NCBI RefSeq assembly: GCF_027625475.1
Contig: NZ_CP115174.1
Coordinates: 558,001-622,000 of the forward strand
DNA: 64,000 nucleotides
Direction: 5' to 3'
Source of the DNA: Sphingomonas abietis
Lineage (GTDB): Bacteria > Pseudomonadota > Alphaproteobacteria > Sphingomonadales > Sphingomonadaceae
Each line of letters opens with the position of its first letter. Position 1 is the stretch's first letter. The translations under genes were made by a program, and so were the position numbers. Shown piece by piece: positions 15,545-23,607 of the stretch. The notes beneath the pieces were generated by a model. That model did no database searches. It was not told where the DNA came from and saw only the letters and a list, made by a program, of their open reading frames with translations.

Positions 15545-15955
15545 TCAGGGATTTCCGTCCTCGGCCTTCTTGTCGGCGCGCTGCTGCGCCTTCCAGGCGT
15601 CGATCCCCTTCTTGGTGCAGCCGGCGTTGACGCCGCCGCCGATCGCGTTGCAGCTGTTGACCTGCACCCCGGTGCCGCCGGTCGTGGCCTGCGCGTTCAT
15701 CGCATTGGCATTGCCGCCGCCCCGCTGCGGCGACGGCTCCTCGTCGCGCAGATCCTTGGGGATGCGATATTTTTCTTCCGCATTGTGGTGGCGGCAGACG
15801 ACGATCTGCTGGCCGTTGCTCGACGGGCATTTCTCGTCGCCATAGACGTCGATGATGCGATCGGTGCCGATCTGGGCGAGCGCCGGTGCAGGCGCGAGCG
15901 CCGGCAATCCGATCGTGCCGGATGCGAGCAAGGAGAGAAGGAGCAACCTGCGCAT
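15545..15955 (-). CDS. Secreted protein of unknown function, paralogue 2
   Basis: A 136-residue protein with a clean signal peptide (MRRLLLLSLLA... cleaved near PALAQ). The core shares KCPSSNGQQIVVCRHH and EKYRIPKDLRDEE with the product of 14929-15447, so the two are tandem paralogues. The C-terminal part is Asn/Gly-rich with VNSCNAIGGGVNAGC. The mature form is periplasmic with four cysteines, probably two disulfides. No function is known to me. The ATG at 15955 gives the signal peptide directly; an upstream in-frame extension is unlikely. Confidence 0.75.
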   Translation of the reverse strand: MRRLLLLSLLASGTIGLPALAPAPALAQIGTDRIIDVYGDEKCPSSNGQQIVVCRHHNAEEKYRIPKDLRDEEPSPQRGGGNANAMNAQATTGGTGVQVNSCNAIGGGVNAGCTKKGIDAWKAQQRADKKAEDGNP

Positions 15956-16059
15956 GATGGGGGTTCCCTGTGGGGGCCGTTTCGATGTGCAACGCATGAC
16001 CGAGCCAGAGGGTTCTCGCAAGCGGTAAGCACCGGCCCGAAAGACGCCGGGCGGGGCGC

Positions 16060-16575
16060 TCAGATTCGCTTGGAGAGGCCGATGGCGGCGCGGCAGCCGA
16101 AGCGGATCGCGGCGGACAGCAGCGGATAGCCTGGCGCCCGCTCCGCCCCCTCGGCGATCGCGGTGGCGCGATGCTCGACCTCCTCGGCCTGGAATTCGGC
16201 GATCGTCTCGGACAGTTCCGGGTCGCTGGTGCCGAGCTGTTCGAGCTGCTCGGCATAATGGAGATCGATCTCGGTCTCGATCGCGGCGGTGCAGGCCATC
16301 GCCGCCTCGGGCGAGATCAGCGCGGTGGCGGCGCCGAGCAGGAAGCCGGCGCGGTCCCAGATCGGGCCGAGCAGGGTCGGGCGCACGCGGCGCTCGGCGA
16401 TCAGCCGATCGAACACCTGGCGGTGCCGTTCCTCCTGCGCCGCCATCCGCGCCACCGAGCGCGCCGCCTCGACGCGATTGCCGAGCACCGCGAGCTGCCC
16501 CGCATAGATGCGCGTCGCGCCGAACTCGCCGGCCTGGTCGACGCGGATCATCGATTCGGTCTCGGCGCGGGTCAT
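16060..16575 (-). CDS. Demethoxyubiquinone hydroxylase family protein (Coq7-like)
   Basis: A 171-residue di-iron protein of the Coq7/CLK-1 family, which hydroxylates demethoxyubiquinone in ubiquinone synthesis. Ligand motifs are visible in both halves: E17 in QAGEFGATRIY and EERH (48-51) in the first repeat, then ETEIDLHYAEQL and EEVEHRATA in the second. It is probably membrane-associated. Its ATG overlaps the stop codon of the DsbB-like gene (ATGA), so the two are translationally coupled. Confidence 0.9.
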   Translation of the reverse strand: MTRAETESMIRVDQAGEFGATRIYAGQLAVLGNRVEAARSVARMAAQEERHRQVFDRLIAERRVRPTLLGPIWDRAGFLLGAATALISPEAAMACTAAIETEIDLHYAEQLEQLGTSDPELSETIAEFQAEEVEHRATAIAEGAERAPGYPLLSAAIRFGCRAAIGLSKRI

Positions 16576-17039
16576 CGGGCCGCCTTCCGGCTGGCGAAGC
16601 CGATCACGGCGAGCCCGGCGACGATCGAGATGATCGCGTTGAAGCCGGCGAGCGAGATGCCGGCGAGCTTCCACTGGGGAATATCGCACATCACCACCGG
16701 CGCCTTCATCAGGTCGGCCAGCGAGGTGAAGCCGCCGCCGGTGCAGCGCGGCGGGCCTTGCCACCAATGATATTCGACGCCGGCATGATAGACGCCGATG
16801 CCGCCCGACACGAGGATCGCCAGCGCCGCGAGCAGCGTGAACAGCCGCGACGCCGCAGGCTGGCCGCGCAGCAGGATCGCGACGAGCGCCAGCACGATCG
16901 CGGCGAGATGGGGCCAGCGCTGCCACATGCACATCTCGCAGGGCACGAGATGGCCGATATATTGCGAGCCGATCGCCCCCCACAGCAGGGCGTTGGGGAC
17001 GAGGATCGCGATCAGGCGCGCGCGCGACAGGCTGGTCAT
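16572..17039 (-). CDS. dsbB: Disulfide bond formation protein B (DsbB-like)
   Basis: A 155-residue inner-membrane protein with four predicted helices (about 9-26, 41-57, 65-82 and 120-146). The first periplasmic loop has CEMC next to helix 2, after HLVPC. The second loop has the Cys pair in PPRCTGG and VVMCDIP. DsbB reoxidises DsbA and passes electrons to ubiquinone, which fits its coupling to the Coq7-like gene. The ATG at 17039 gives the proper first helix. It starts 11 bases after the protease gene ends, in the same transcript. Confidence 0.88.
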   Translation of the reverse strand: MTSLSRARLIAILVPNALLWGAIGSQYIGHLVPCEMCMWQRWPHLAAIVLALVAILLRGQPAASRLFTLLAALAILVSGGIGVYHAGVEYHWWQGPPRCTGGGFTSLADLMKAPVVMCDIPQWKLAGISLAGFNAIISIVAGLAVIGFASRKAAR

Positions 17040-17050
17040 GGCAGGGCCGA

Positions 17051-18436
17051 TCAGTTGGCGGTGGGGATTTCGGCGCCGGTCGGCGGCAATATGTCGGCGA
17101 CCTTGGTGCCGGGCGCGGCCGGCGCGAGCCGGGCCAGCGTCTGCAACGCGTAGCTCAGCTGATAGTCGTTGACGCCCTGCTTCTTGAGCGCATCTGCGGT
17201 GGCGGCGAAGCGCGGATCGGTCTTGGCGTCGGTTTCCAGCACGCTGTCGTCCACCTTGGCCTCGTTGATCAGGTGGCGGCGCAGATCGTCCTCGCGGAAC
17301 TTCGGCCGGTCCTTGTAATCGGGATCGGAGAGCTGCGGCACGGCGATATCGGGCTGGATGCCACCCTCCTGCACCGAACGGCCCGACGGCGTGAAATAGC
17401 GCGCCGTGGTCAGGCGCAGCGCGGTGTCGTCGGTCAGCGGCAGCAGCGTCTGCACCGATCCCTTGCCGAAGCTGCGCTCGCCCATCACCAGCGCGCGGCG
17501 CTGATCCTGGAGCGCGCCGGCGACGATCTCGGCGGCCGACGCCGAGCCGGCATTGACCAGCACGATGATCGGCAGGCCGTGGGCGTCGTCGCCGGGCTTG
17601 GCATAATAGCGCTCGATATCGTCCTTCTCGCGGCCGCGCTGCGAGACGATCTCGCCATGGTCGAGGAAGGCGTCGGCGGTCTCGATCGCCTGGTCGAGCA
17701 GCCCCCCGGGGTCGTCGCGCAGATCGATGATGTAGCCGGTCGGCCGGTGGCCGAGCTGCTTGTCGATGCCGGCGATCGCGGCGCGGGTATCGGCGCCGGT
17801 CTGCTTGGAGAAGCTGTTGATGTTGATGATGCCGATATTGCCCTTCACCTGCCACTTCACCGGCTTGATCACGATATTCTCGCGGGTGAGGGTGACGTCG
17901 AAGGGCTTGTCGCGGCCGGGGCGCACGATCGTCAGCGTGATCTTGCTGCCCGGTTCGCCGCGCATCTGGTCGACCGCCTCGTCCAGCGTCGTGCCGTAGA
18001 TCAGCTTGCCGCCGATGCGGGTGATATAGTCGCCGGACTTGATGCCGGCGCGCCAGGCCGGGGTATCCTCGGTCGGCGTCACCACCTTCACCACGCCGTC
18101 CTCGGCCTGCACGGTGAGGCCGAGGCCGCCATAATTGCCGTCGGTGGTCAGCTTCATCTGCTGGAAGTCGTGCGCGTCCATATAGGAGCTGTGCGGATCG
18201 AGGCTGGCGAGCATCCCGTCGATCGCGCCCTTGATCAGATCCTTGTCGTTGGTCTTGTCGACATAGTCGGCGCGGACCTTCTGGAACACGTTCATGAACT
18301 GATCGAGCTGCTTGTAGGTGTCGCTGTCGCCCGGCGCGGACTCGGCGGCGCGCGCGGTCTGCACCGTCATCAGCGCGGTCGGGATGGCGGCGCCGGCGGC
18401 GAGGAGGGCGAGGGAGCGCAACAGGGACTTAGGCAT
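17051..18436 (-). CDS. ctpA: Carboxy-terminal processing protease (S41 family)
   Basis: A 461-residue exported protease. It has a signal peptide (1 to about 32, ARAAES), an N-terminal helical part, a PDZ domain (about 98-180) and an S41 protease domain. The catalytic Ser is in NAGSASAAE (S300) and the catalytic Lys in RSFGKGSVQ (K325). Family members trim C-termini of periplasmic and envelope proteins. The ATG at 18436 was preferred to the adjoining in-frame GTG at 18439. The C-terminal 90 residues are a polar extension. dsbB and coq7 follow in the same direction. Confidence 0.95.
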   Translation of the reverse strand: MPKSLLRSLALLAAGAAIPTALMTVQTARAAESAPGDSDTYKQLDQFMNVFQKVRADYVDKTNDKDLIKGAIDGMLASLDPHSSYMDAHDFQQMKLTTDGNYGGLGLTVQAEDGVVKVVTPTEDTPAWRAGIKSGDYITRIGGKLIYGTTLDEAVDQMRGEPGSKITLTIVRPGRDKPFDVTLTRENIVIKPVKWQVKGNIGIININSFSKQTGADTRAAIAGIDKQLGHRPTGYIIDLRDDPGGLLDQAIETADAFLDHGEIVSQRGREKDDIERYYAKPGDDAHGLPIIVLVNAGSASAAEIVAGALQDQRRALVMGERSFGKGSVQTLLPLTDDTALRLTTARYFTPSGRSVQEGGIQPDIAVPQLSDPDYKDRPKFREDDLRRHLINEAKVDDSVLETDAKTDPRFAATADALKKQGVNDYQLSYALQTLARLAPAAPGTKVADILPPTGAEIPTAN

Positions 18437-18510
18437 CACAACACGACTTTCCGGGAAACGGCGCAGGGGATCATGGGCCTGTTACCGCGTTTCGATCGCC
18501 GGCAAAAGGG

Positions 18511-18564
18511 CGGCAACATGGGCGGTGACATGGGGCGGCGACATGGGGCGGCGACCCATGGGGC
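18511..18564. repeat. Short imperfect tandem repeat, unit 12-15 bp
   Basis: Four degenerate units of the type CGGCGACATGGGG stand in tandem in the gap between ctpA and the amidohydrolase gene. The units differ by single bases and a small insertion. I see no gene or obvious regulatory site in it. Confidence 0.6.
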
Positions 18565-18579
18565 CGCCGCCGTCATGCT

Positions 18580-19899
18580 TTAGCGATCATAGGCCTTGGG
18601 CAGGCTGCCTTCGGTGGGCGTCATGTAACGGTCGCGCAATTCGGTCTGGCGCGAGGTCATCGGCTGGGGCTGGCCGTCGATGAACACCGCGACCGGGGCC
18701 GAGGCGAGCTCCAGCGGATCGCCGTCCCACACCACCACATCGGCATGGCGGCCGGGTCGGAGCGAGCCGATCTCGCCATCCAGGCCGAGCGCCTGCGCCG
18801 GGCCGGAGGTGATCGCGGCGAAGGCCTGGCCCCAGCCGAGCCCGGTCGAGCCCGGCACCCGGGTGATCGCCACCAGATTGCCGGCATATTGCTTGATGTT
18901 CCGCTCGACCGCCGGCGCGCTGGCATCGACCAGCGAGATGGCGGGGGTGACGCCGGCCTGGGCCATGCGGCCGACGTTCGATTCGGTCGCGGCGACGCGC
19001 TCGAACGCCTCGGGCAGATCGGCGAGCGCCGCGGCGATCACCGGCACATGCGCGGCAGCGATCTCGCGGGCGACCATCCAGCCCTCGCTGGCGCCGACCA
19101 GCACCAGCCGGATCTGCGGATATTGGGCTTTCAGCGCCAGCACCGAGCGGATGTCGCTCGCCCGCTCGACATGGACGAGCAGCGGCTCCTTGCCGTCGAG
19201 CACCGCCAGCAGCGCCTGCGCGTCCGGCCGCTTGAGCAGCGAATCCTTCTCGCGCCCGCCGAAGCTCGCCGGGCTGCGGCGATAATCCTGCGCTTCGGCC
19301 AGCGCCTCGTGCAGCGCGACATAGGCGGCGGGGCGGCTGCCGCCGGCGGCGTCGGCACCGCCTTCGCCCAGCTCGACATATTGGAAGGCGCGCGGGCGGG
19401 TGACCGACGGGCCGTTCCGGGCGAGCGAGATCACCGCGCCCTGGCCCTGGAAGATCGACTTGCGGTTGCCCGGCGCGACGATCGCGCGGGTGACGCCGCC
19501 GGCACGCTCGTTGCCGACCATCACGCCATCGGGGTTGATCGCGGGCGCCACGTCGATCGCGGCCGAGAAGGGCGAACCCGCGGCCGAGCCGTCATTGCTC
19601 TCCTCGATCCCGTCCGAATCGGCGAGGCCGAGATTGGACAGGCCGACGACGAGGCCGGCCGAAACCCATTTGCCCTGCGCGTCGATCACCGTCGCGCCGG
19701 CCGGCACCGCCACGCCCGCGCCGGCGGCGACGACGCGGCCGTCGGTGAAGACCACGGTGCCGCCGGGGATCGGGGCGGAGCCGTCGCCGATCGCGACGGT
19801 GCCGCCGACGATGGCGGTGGTGGCGGCCATGGCGGGGGCCGCGATCAGCGCGGCGGCCAGTGCGGCCGCAGCAGCGGCGGAGCGGAGCAGGGCCTTCAT
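18580..19899 (-). CDS. Secreted amidohydrolase-family protein lacking the metal-binding HxH
   Basis: A 439-residue protein with a signal peptide (1 to about 26, PAMAA). The composite beta-sandwich of the amidohydrolase superfamily is visible at both ends (IVGGTVAIGDG... and GEIGSLRPGRHADVVVWDGDP). The strand that should carry the first metal ligands (normally ID.H.H after GLV) reads AGLVVGLSNLGL at about 81-92, so both histidines are gone. LVHVERA and LVLVGASEGW occupy the later ligand strands. It may be an inactive partner or use another mechanism. Its start overlaps the stop of a canonical relative by four bases. Confidence 0.85.
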   Translation of the reverse strand: MKALLRSAAAAAALAAALIAAPAMAATTAIVGGTVAIGDGSAPIPGGTVVFTDGRVVAAGAGVAVPAGATVIDAQGKWVSAGLVVGLSNLGLADSDGIEESNDGSAAGSPFSAAIDVAPAINPDGVMVGNERAGGVTRAIVAPGNRKSIFQGQGAVISLARNGPSVTRPRAFQYVELGEGGADAAGGSRPAAYVALHEALAEAQDYRRSPASFGGREKDSLLKRPDAQALLAVLDGKEPLLVHVERASDIRSVLALKAQYPQIRLVLVGASEGWMVAREIAAAHVPVIAAALADLPEAFERVAATESNVGRMAQAGVTPAISLVDASAPAVERNIKQYAGNLVAITRVPGSTGLGWGQAFAAITSGPAQALGLDGEIGSLRPGRHADVVVWDGDPLELASAPVAVFIDGQPQPMTSRQTELRDRYMTPTEGSLPKAYDR

Positions 19900-21329
19900 T
19901 TCACGTCTCCCGAACCCGGCTGGCCCAGCTCGAAATCGCTCACCGGCCGCAGCTTGGGATTGTTCGCATCATAGAGCATCGCACCATCGATCCAGACCTT
20001 CTCGGGCCGCGAATAAACCGAGAGCGGATTGCCGTTCCACAGCACCACGTCGGCCATCTTGCCGGGCTTGAGGCTGCCGGTCCGGTCGGCGATGCCCAGC
20101 GCCCTGGCCGGATTGTAGGAGAGCCATTCCCACGCCACCTCGTCGGGGATGACGATGCCGGCGCGGCGACCCGCCGCCTGCGCCTTGGCGACTTCCTGGT
20201 TGAGCCGCTGGATGCCGTTCTGGTCGTCCGAATGGATCATCGCGCAATTGCCGTTCTTCTGGAGCAAAGCGAGATTTTCGGGAATGCCGTCGTAGCTTTC
20301 CATCTTGAAGCCGTACCAATCGGCCCAGACGGCGGCGCAGATGTCGTTGGCCTTGAGCAGGTCGGCGATCTTGTAGGCCTCGACCGCGTGGTGGAAGGCG
20401 GTAACGTGATAGCCGAACTCCTTCGACATATCGATCACATTGGCCATCTCGTCGGCGCGGTAGCAATGGTTGTGGACGAGGATCTCGCCGCCCAGCACGC
20501 CGGCCAGCGTGTCCATCGCGATGTCGCGGGAGGGCGGATCGCCGCCGTCCTTCTCATATTTGTCCCACTTGCGCTTATACTCGACCGCCTTCGCCCAGGT
20601 CTCGCGATCGACCGCGATATTGCCCATCCGGGTCGAGGGCTCACGGCCCTTGGAGCCGTAGACGCGCTTGGGATTCTCGCCGCACGCCATCTTCAGGCCA
20701 TAGGGCGCGCCGGGGAACTTCATGCCCTGCACGGTGCGGGCATAGACATTCTTGAGCACCACCGAGCGGCCGCCGAACAGATTGGCCGAGCCGGGCAGGA
20801 TCTGGAGGGTGGTGACGCCGCCATTGGTCAGCGCGCGCGAGAAACCGGGATCCTGCGGCCAGACGCTGTGTTCGGCCCACACCTCGGCGGTGACCGGCGC
20901 GGTCGCCTCATTGCCGTCCGACAGCGCGCTGATGCCGGGCGAGGGATAGTCGCCGAGATGGCTGTGGACGTCGATCACGCCCGGCGTCACCCATTTGCCG
21001 GTGCCGTCGATCACCGTCGCGCCGGCCGGCGCCGCGATGCTCTGGGCGACCTGCACCACCTTGCCGTCGGCGAACAGCACCGCGCCATGATCGATCCGCC
21101 CGCCCTCGCCATCATAGACGGTAACGTTGGTCACCAGCGTCGGCACGCCCGGATAGGCATGATAGGTCGAGGGGAAGGGATCATGGTTGTAGCCCAGCGC
21201 CTTGCCCGGCGGCGGCGAGGAGGAGGCCGACTTGGCCGGCGGGGCCGCGGCCGTGCAGGCCATCAGGCTGAGACAGGTCGCGACCGAGACGGTCGCGCGG
21301 ATACCGCGCGCTACGAGGGTGATACTCAC
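19896..21329 (-). CDS. Lipoprotein amidohydrolase (metal-dependent)
   Basis: A 477-residue exported member of the amidohydrolase superfamily. The lipobox is SLMAC with Cys25. Metal ligands are visible as D120, H122 and H124 in GVIDVHSHLGD, HNHCYRADE further on, HVTAFHHAVEAYK, and the Asp in MIHSDDQNG. The C-terminal GSLKPGKMADVVLWNGNP block closes the beta-sandwich. Related enzymes are imidazolonepropionase-like or prolidase-like peptidases; the substrate is unknown. The start is a GTG at 21329 preceded by AAGGGG. It is translated just before its degenerate partner, and a joint complex is an inference. Confidence 0.88.
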   Translation of the reverse strand: MSITLVARGIRATVSVATCLSLMACTAAAPPAKSASSSPPPGKALGYNHDPFPSTYHAYPGVPTLVTNVTVYDGEGGRIDHGAVLFADGKVVQVAQSIAAPAGATVIDGTGKWVTPGVIDVHSHLGDYPSPGISALSDGNEATAPVTAEVWAEHSVWPQDPGFSRALTNGGVTTLQILPGSANLFGGRSVVLKNVYARTVQGMKFPGAPYGLKMACGENPKRVYGSKGREPSTRMGNIAVDRETWAKAVEYKRKWDKYEKDGGDPPSRDIAMDTLAGVLGGEILVHNHCYRADEMANVIDMSKEFGYHVTAFHHAVEAYKIADLLKANDICAAVWADWYGFKMESYDGIPENLALLQKNGNCAMIHSDDQNGIQRLNQEVAKAQAAGRRAGIVIPDEVAWEWLSYNPARALGIADRTGSLKPGKMADVVLWNGNPLSVYSRPEKVWIDGAMLYDANNPKLRPVSDFELGQPGSGDVK

Positions 21330-21436
21330 AATGGCCCCTTGCCCTGTTAAGCCACCAACCTGCGGGTTTTCCGGCAGGGGTCAAGGGGCTGCGTTCTGGG
21401 GGGCTGGTTCAGGGGGGCTGATTCAGGGGGCCGCGT

Positions 21437-22153
21437 TCAGGCGGGGGGCGGTCGCGTCGCCGACGGGCCGAAGCGCGCCACCAGATCATAGGCGCTGCCG
21501 ACGAACAGCTGGCGCACGGCGGTGATCCGTTCGTCGCCCCGCCAGGTGTGGCGCTCGACCGAGAGGCAGGCGGTGCCGGGATCGAGGCCGAGCAGGCCGG
21601 CGCTGTCCGCATCCGCGCCGATCGCGGCGATGCGCGTCTCCGCCTCGGTCCAGGGGACGTGGCGGAGCAGCCAGCTGCCCGGCGGTTCGCTGGAGAAGTC
21701 CGCCTCGGCCATGGCCGGAGCCGCGGCGAGGCTGACGAGGCGATGCTCGACCGCCAGCGGGATGCCGTCGGCGAAATGCAGCCCGTCGATCTGGAGCAGC
21801 GCGCCATCGGCGGCGAGCAGCGCCTCCGTCGCGTCGGCCGGGGCACGGCGGGTCCGGCCGAGCAGCCGATAGCGATAGGCCTGGCCGCGCCCGGCGACCT
21901 CGATCGGCAGATCGGGCACGTCGAGCACCATCGAATGGACGCGGGGCCGCGCCACGAACGATCCCGCCCGCTTGCGCCGCTCGATCAGCCCGGCCGCGGC
22001 GAGCGCCGACAGCGCCTTGCTGACCGTCATCCGCGAGCAGCCATGCAGGCGCATCAGCTCATGCTCGACCGGCAGCCGCGTGCCCGGTGGCAGCGCGCCG
22101 GAGAGGATATCGGCCTCGATCCCCGAGCGGATGCGCTCGTGCAGTGGGATCAT
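21437..22153 (-). CDS. hutC: Histidine utilisation repressor (GntR family, HutC)
   Basis: A 238-residue repressor. The N-terminal GntR winged helix (about 1-68) contains LPPGTRLPVEHELMRLHGCSR. The C-terminal UTRA domain binds the inducer, which is urocanate in characterised HutC proteins. It sits directly after hutF with an ATGA overlap, so repressor and enzyme are made together (autoregulation is likely). The operator candidate is in the hutF-hutI gap. Confidence 0.93.
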   Translation of the reverse strand: MIPLHERIRSGIEADILSGALPPGTRLPVEHELMRLHGCSRMTVSKALSALAAAGLIERRKRAGSFVARPRVHSMVLDVPDLPIEVAGRGQAYRYRLLGRTRRAPADATEALLAADGALLQIDGLHFADGIPLAVEHRLVSLAAAPAMAEADFSSEPPGSWLLRHVPWTEAETRIAAIGADADSAGLLGLDPGTACLSVERHTWRGDERITAVRQLFVGSAYDLVARFGPSATRPPPA

Positions 22154-23520
22154 GCGAGGATGTCGCGCAGCACGGCGCGATAGCGGCCGGCGACGGCATC
22201 GCGGGCGACGTGGCGCCCGCCGACGACGACGCTGCGCCCGCGCCGCCACACCCGGTCGATCGCGCCGCGCCCCGCCGCGAAGACCAGCCCGTCGAGCAGC
22301 GCATCGCCGCGCCGCGCGAGCAGCGAGGGGTGGCCGGCATCGAGCCCGACGATATCGGCGGGCGCCCCGACCCGCAGCGCTGCGGTGGCACCGAGCGCCT
22401 GCCCGCCACCGGCCAGCGCCGCGCGATAGAGCGCCCCGCCGGTCGATCCGCCCGGACCTTCCGCCAGCAGGTTGCGTCCTCGCCGCGCCAGTCGCTGGCC
22501 ATATTCGAGCAGGCGCAGCTCCTCGGTGGCATCGATCCGCACGTTGGAATCGGAGCCGACGCCATAGCGGCCGCCGGCAGCGAGGAAGGTGTCGGCCGGG
22601 AACAGCCCATCGCCCAGATTGGCCTCGGTGATCGGGCATAATCCGGCGACCGCGCCGCTGGCCGCAAGGCGTGTGGTTTCGTCGTCGGTCATATGCGTAG
22701 CGTGGACGAGGCACCAGCGATCGTCGACGGCGGCATGATCGAGCAGCCATGCCACCGGGCGGGCGCCGCTCCAGGCCAGGCAATCCTCCACCTCGCGCAG
22801 CTGCTCGGCGATATGGATATGGACCGGGCCGCTACGGCCGAGCCCTTCCAGCGCGGCGAGTTCGCCGGGCGCCACCGCGCGCAGGCTGTGCGGGGCGATG
22901 CCGACCACCGCATCGGGCAGCGCGCGCGCCGCATCGCGGGCGGCGTCGAGCAGGCGGGCGAAGCCGTCGATATCGTGGAGGAAGCGGCGCTGGCCGGCGC
23001 CCGGCGCGGTGCCGCCGAAGCCGGCATGGGCGTAGAAGACCGGCAGATGGGTGAGCGCGATCCCGCTCGCGTCGGCCGCCGCCATGATCGCGACGCTCAT
23101 CGCGGCGGGATCGGCGAAGGCGCCGCCATCGCGATCATGATGGAGATAATGGAACTCGCCGACGCGGGTGAAGCCGCTTTCCAGCATCTCGACATAGGCC
23201 ATCGCGGCGATCGCGGTCAGGTCGTCGGGCGAGAGCCGGTCGACGAAGCGGTACATGATCTCGCGCCACGTCCAGAAGCTGTCGTCGCTGGCGCCGCGCA
23301 CCTCGGCGAGCCCGGCCATGCCGCGCTGGAAGGCGTGGCTGTGGAGGTTGGGCAGGCCGGGGATGGCGACGGCGTGGCGTTCGTCGCCGGGGGCGACGCG
23401 CGCGCCGGTCTCGATCGTGGCGATCAGGCCGTCGATCACCGTGATCCGGACCTCGTCGGCCCAGCCGCCGGGCAGCAGGGCGGTGGCGAAATGCAGCTGC
23501 AATCCGGTGTCGCTGTCCAT
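22150..23520 (-). CDS. hutF: Formimidoylglutamate deiminase
   Basis: A 456-residue amidohydrolase that converts N-formimino-L-glutamate and water to N-formyl-L-glutamate and ammonia. Metal site: NLHSHAFQRG (HxH), EFHYLHHD, HIHIAEQ and the Asp in GVGSDSNV. The ATG at 23520 follows GAGGAG eight bases upstream; an ATG 24 bases further upstream lacks such a site. It is the first gene of the minus-strand hutF-hutC unit, divergent from hutI. Its presence together with hutG defines the five-step pathway. Confidence 0.95.
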   Translation of the reverse strand: MDSDTGLQLHFATALLPGGWADEVRITVIDGLIATIETGARVAPGDERHAVAIPGLPNLHSHAFQRGMAGLAEVRGASDDSFWTWREIMYRFVDRLSPDDLTAIAAMAYVEMLESGFTRVGEFHYLHHDRDGGAFADPAAMSVAIMAAADASGIALTHLPVFYAHAGFGGTAPGAGQRRFLHDIDGFARLLDAARDAARALPDAVVGIAPHSLRAVAPGELAALEGLGRSGPVHIHIAEQLREVEDCLAWSGARPVAWLLDHAAVDDRWCLVHATHMTDDETTRLAASGAVAGLCPITEANLGDGLFPADTFLAAGGRYGVGSDSNVRIDATEELRLLEYGQRLARRGRNLLAEGPGGSTGGALYRAALAGGGQALGATAALRVGAPADIVGLDAGHPSLLARRGDALLDGLVFAAGRGAIDRVWRRGRSVVVGGRHVARDAVAGRYRAVLRDILA

Positions 23521-23546
23521 CGGGCCATCTCCTCGGGCGATCAATT

Positions 23547-23558
23547 ATGTCTATACAT
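23547..23558. promoter_or_regulatory. Candidate HutC operator in the hutF-hutI gap
   Basis: The site reads ATGTCTATACAT, two 4-base half-sites (ATGT/ACAT) around CTAT. This resembles the TGT(N)TATACA-type operators of the HutC subfamily. It lies 27 bases upstream of hutF and 50 bases upstream of hutI, so one repressor could control both units. Confidence 0.6.
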
Positions 23559-23560
23559 TA

Positions 23561-23595
23561 TCGATCGACGGTGCCAGTCTTGATCCGTCGATCGA
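23561..23595. repeat. 11-bp perfect inverted repeat upstream of hutI
   Basis: The arms TCGATCGACGG (23561-23571) and CCGTCGATCGA (23585-23595) are perfectly complementary with a 13-base spacer, ending 12 bases before the hutI start codon. It could form a hairpin in the hutI leader or be a second operator. The 3' arm adjoins the hutI ribosome site. Confidence 0.7.
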
Positions 23596-23607
23596 GCGGA
23601 GACGGAC

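Noticed and set aside
21380..21436. G-rich repeated stretch (GGGGCTG..TTCAGG units) between the amidohydrolase and hutC genes.
   Set aside because: Too short and irregular to call a repeat array; no CRISPR-like spacing.
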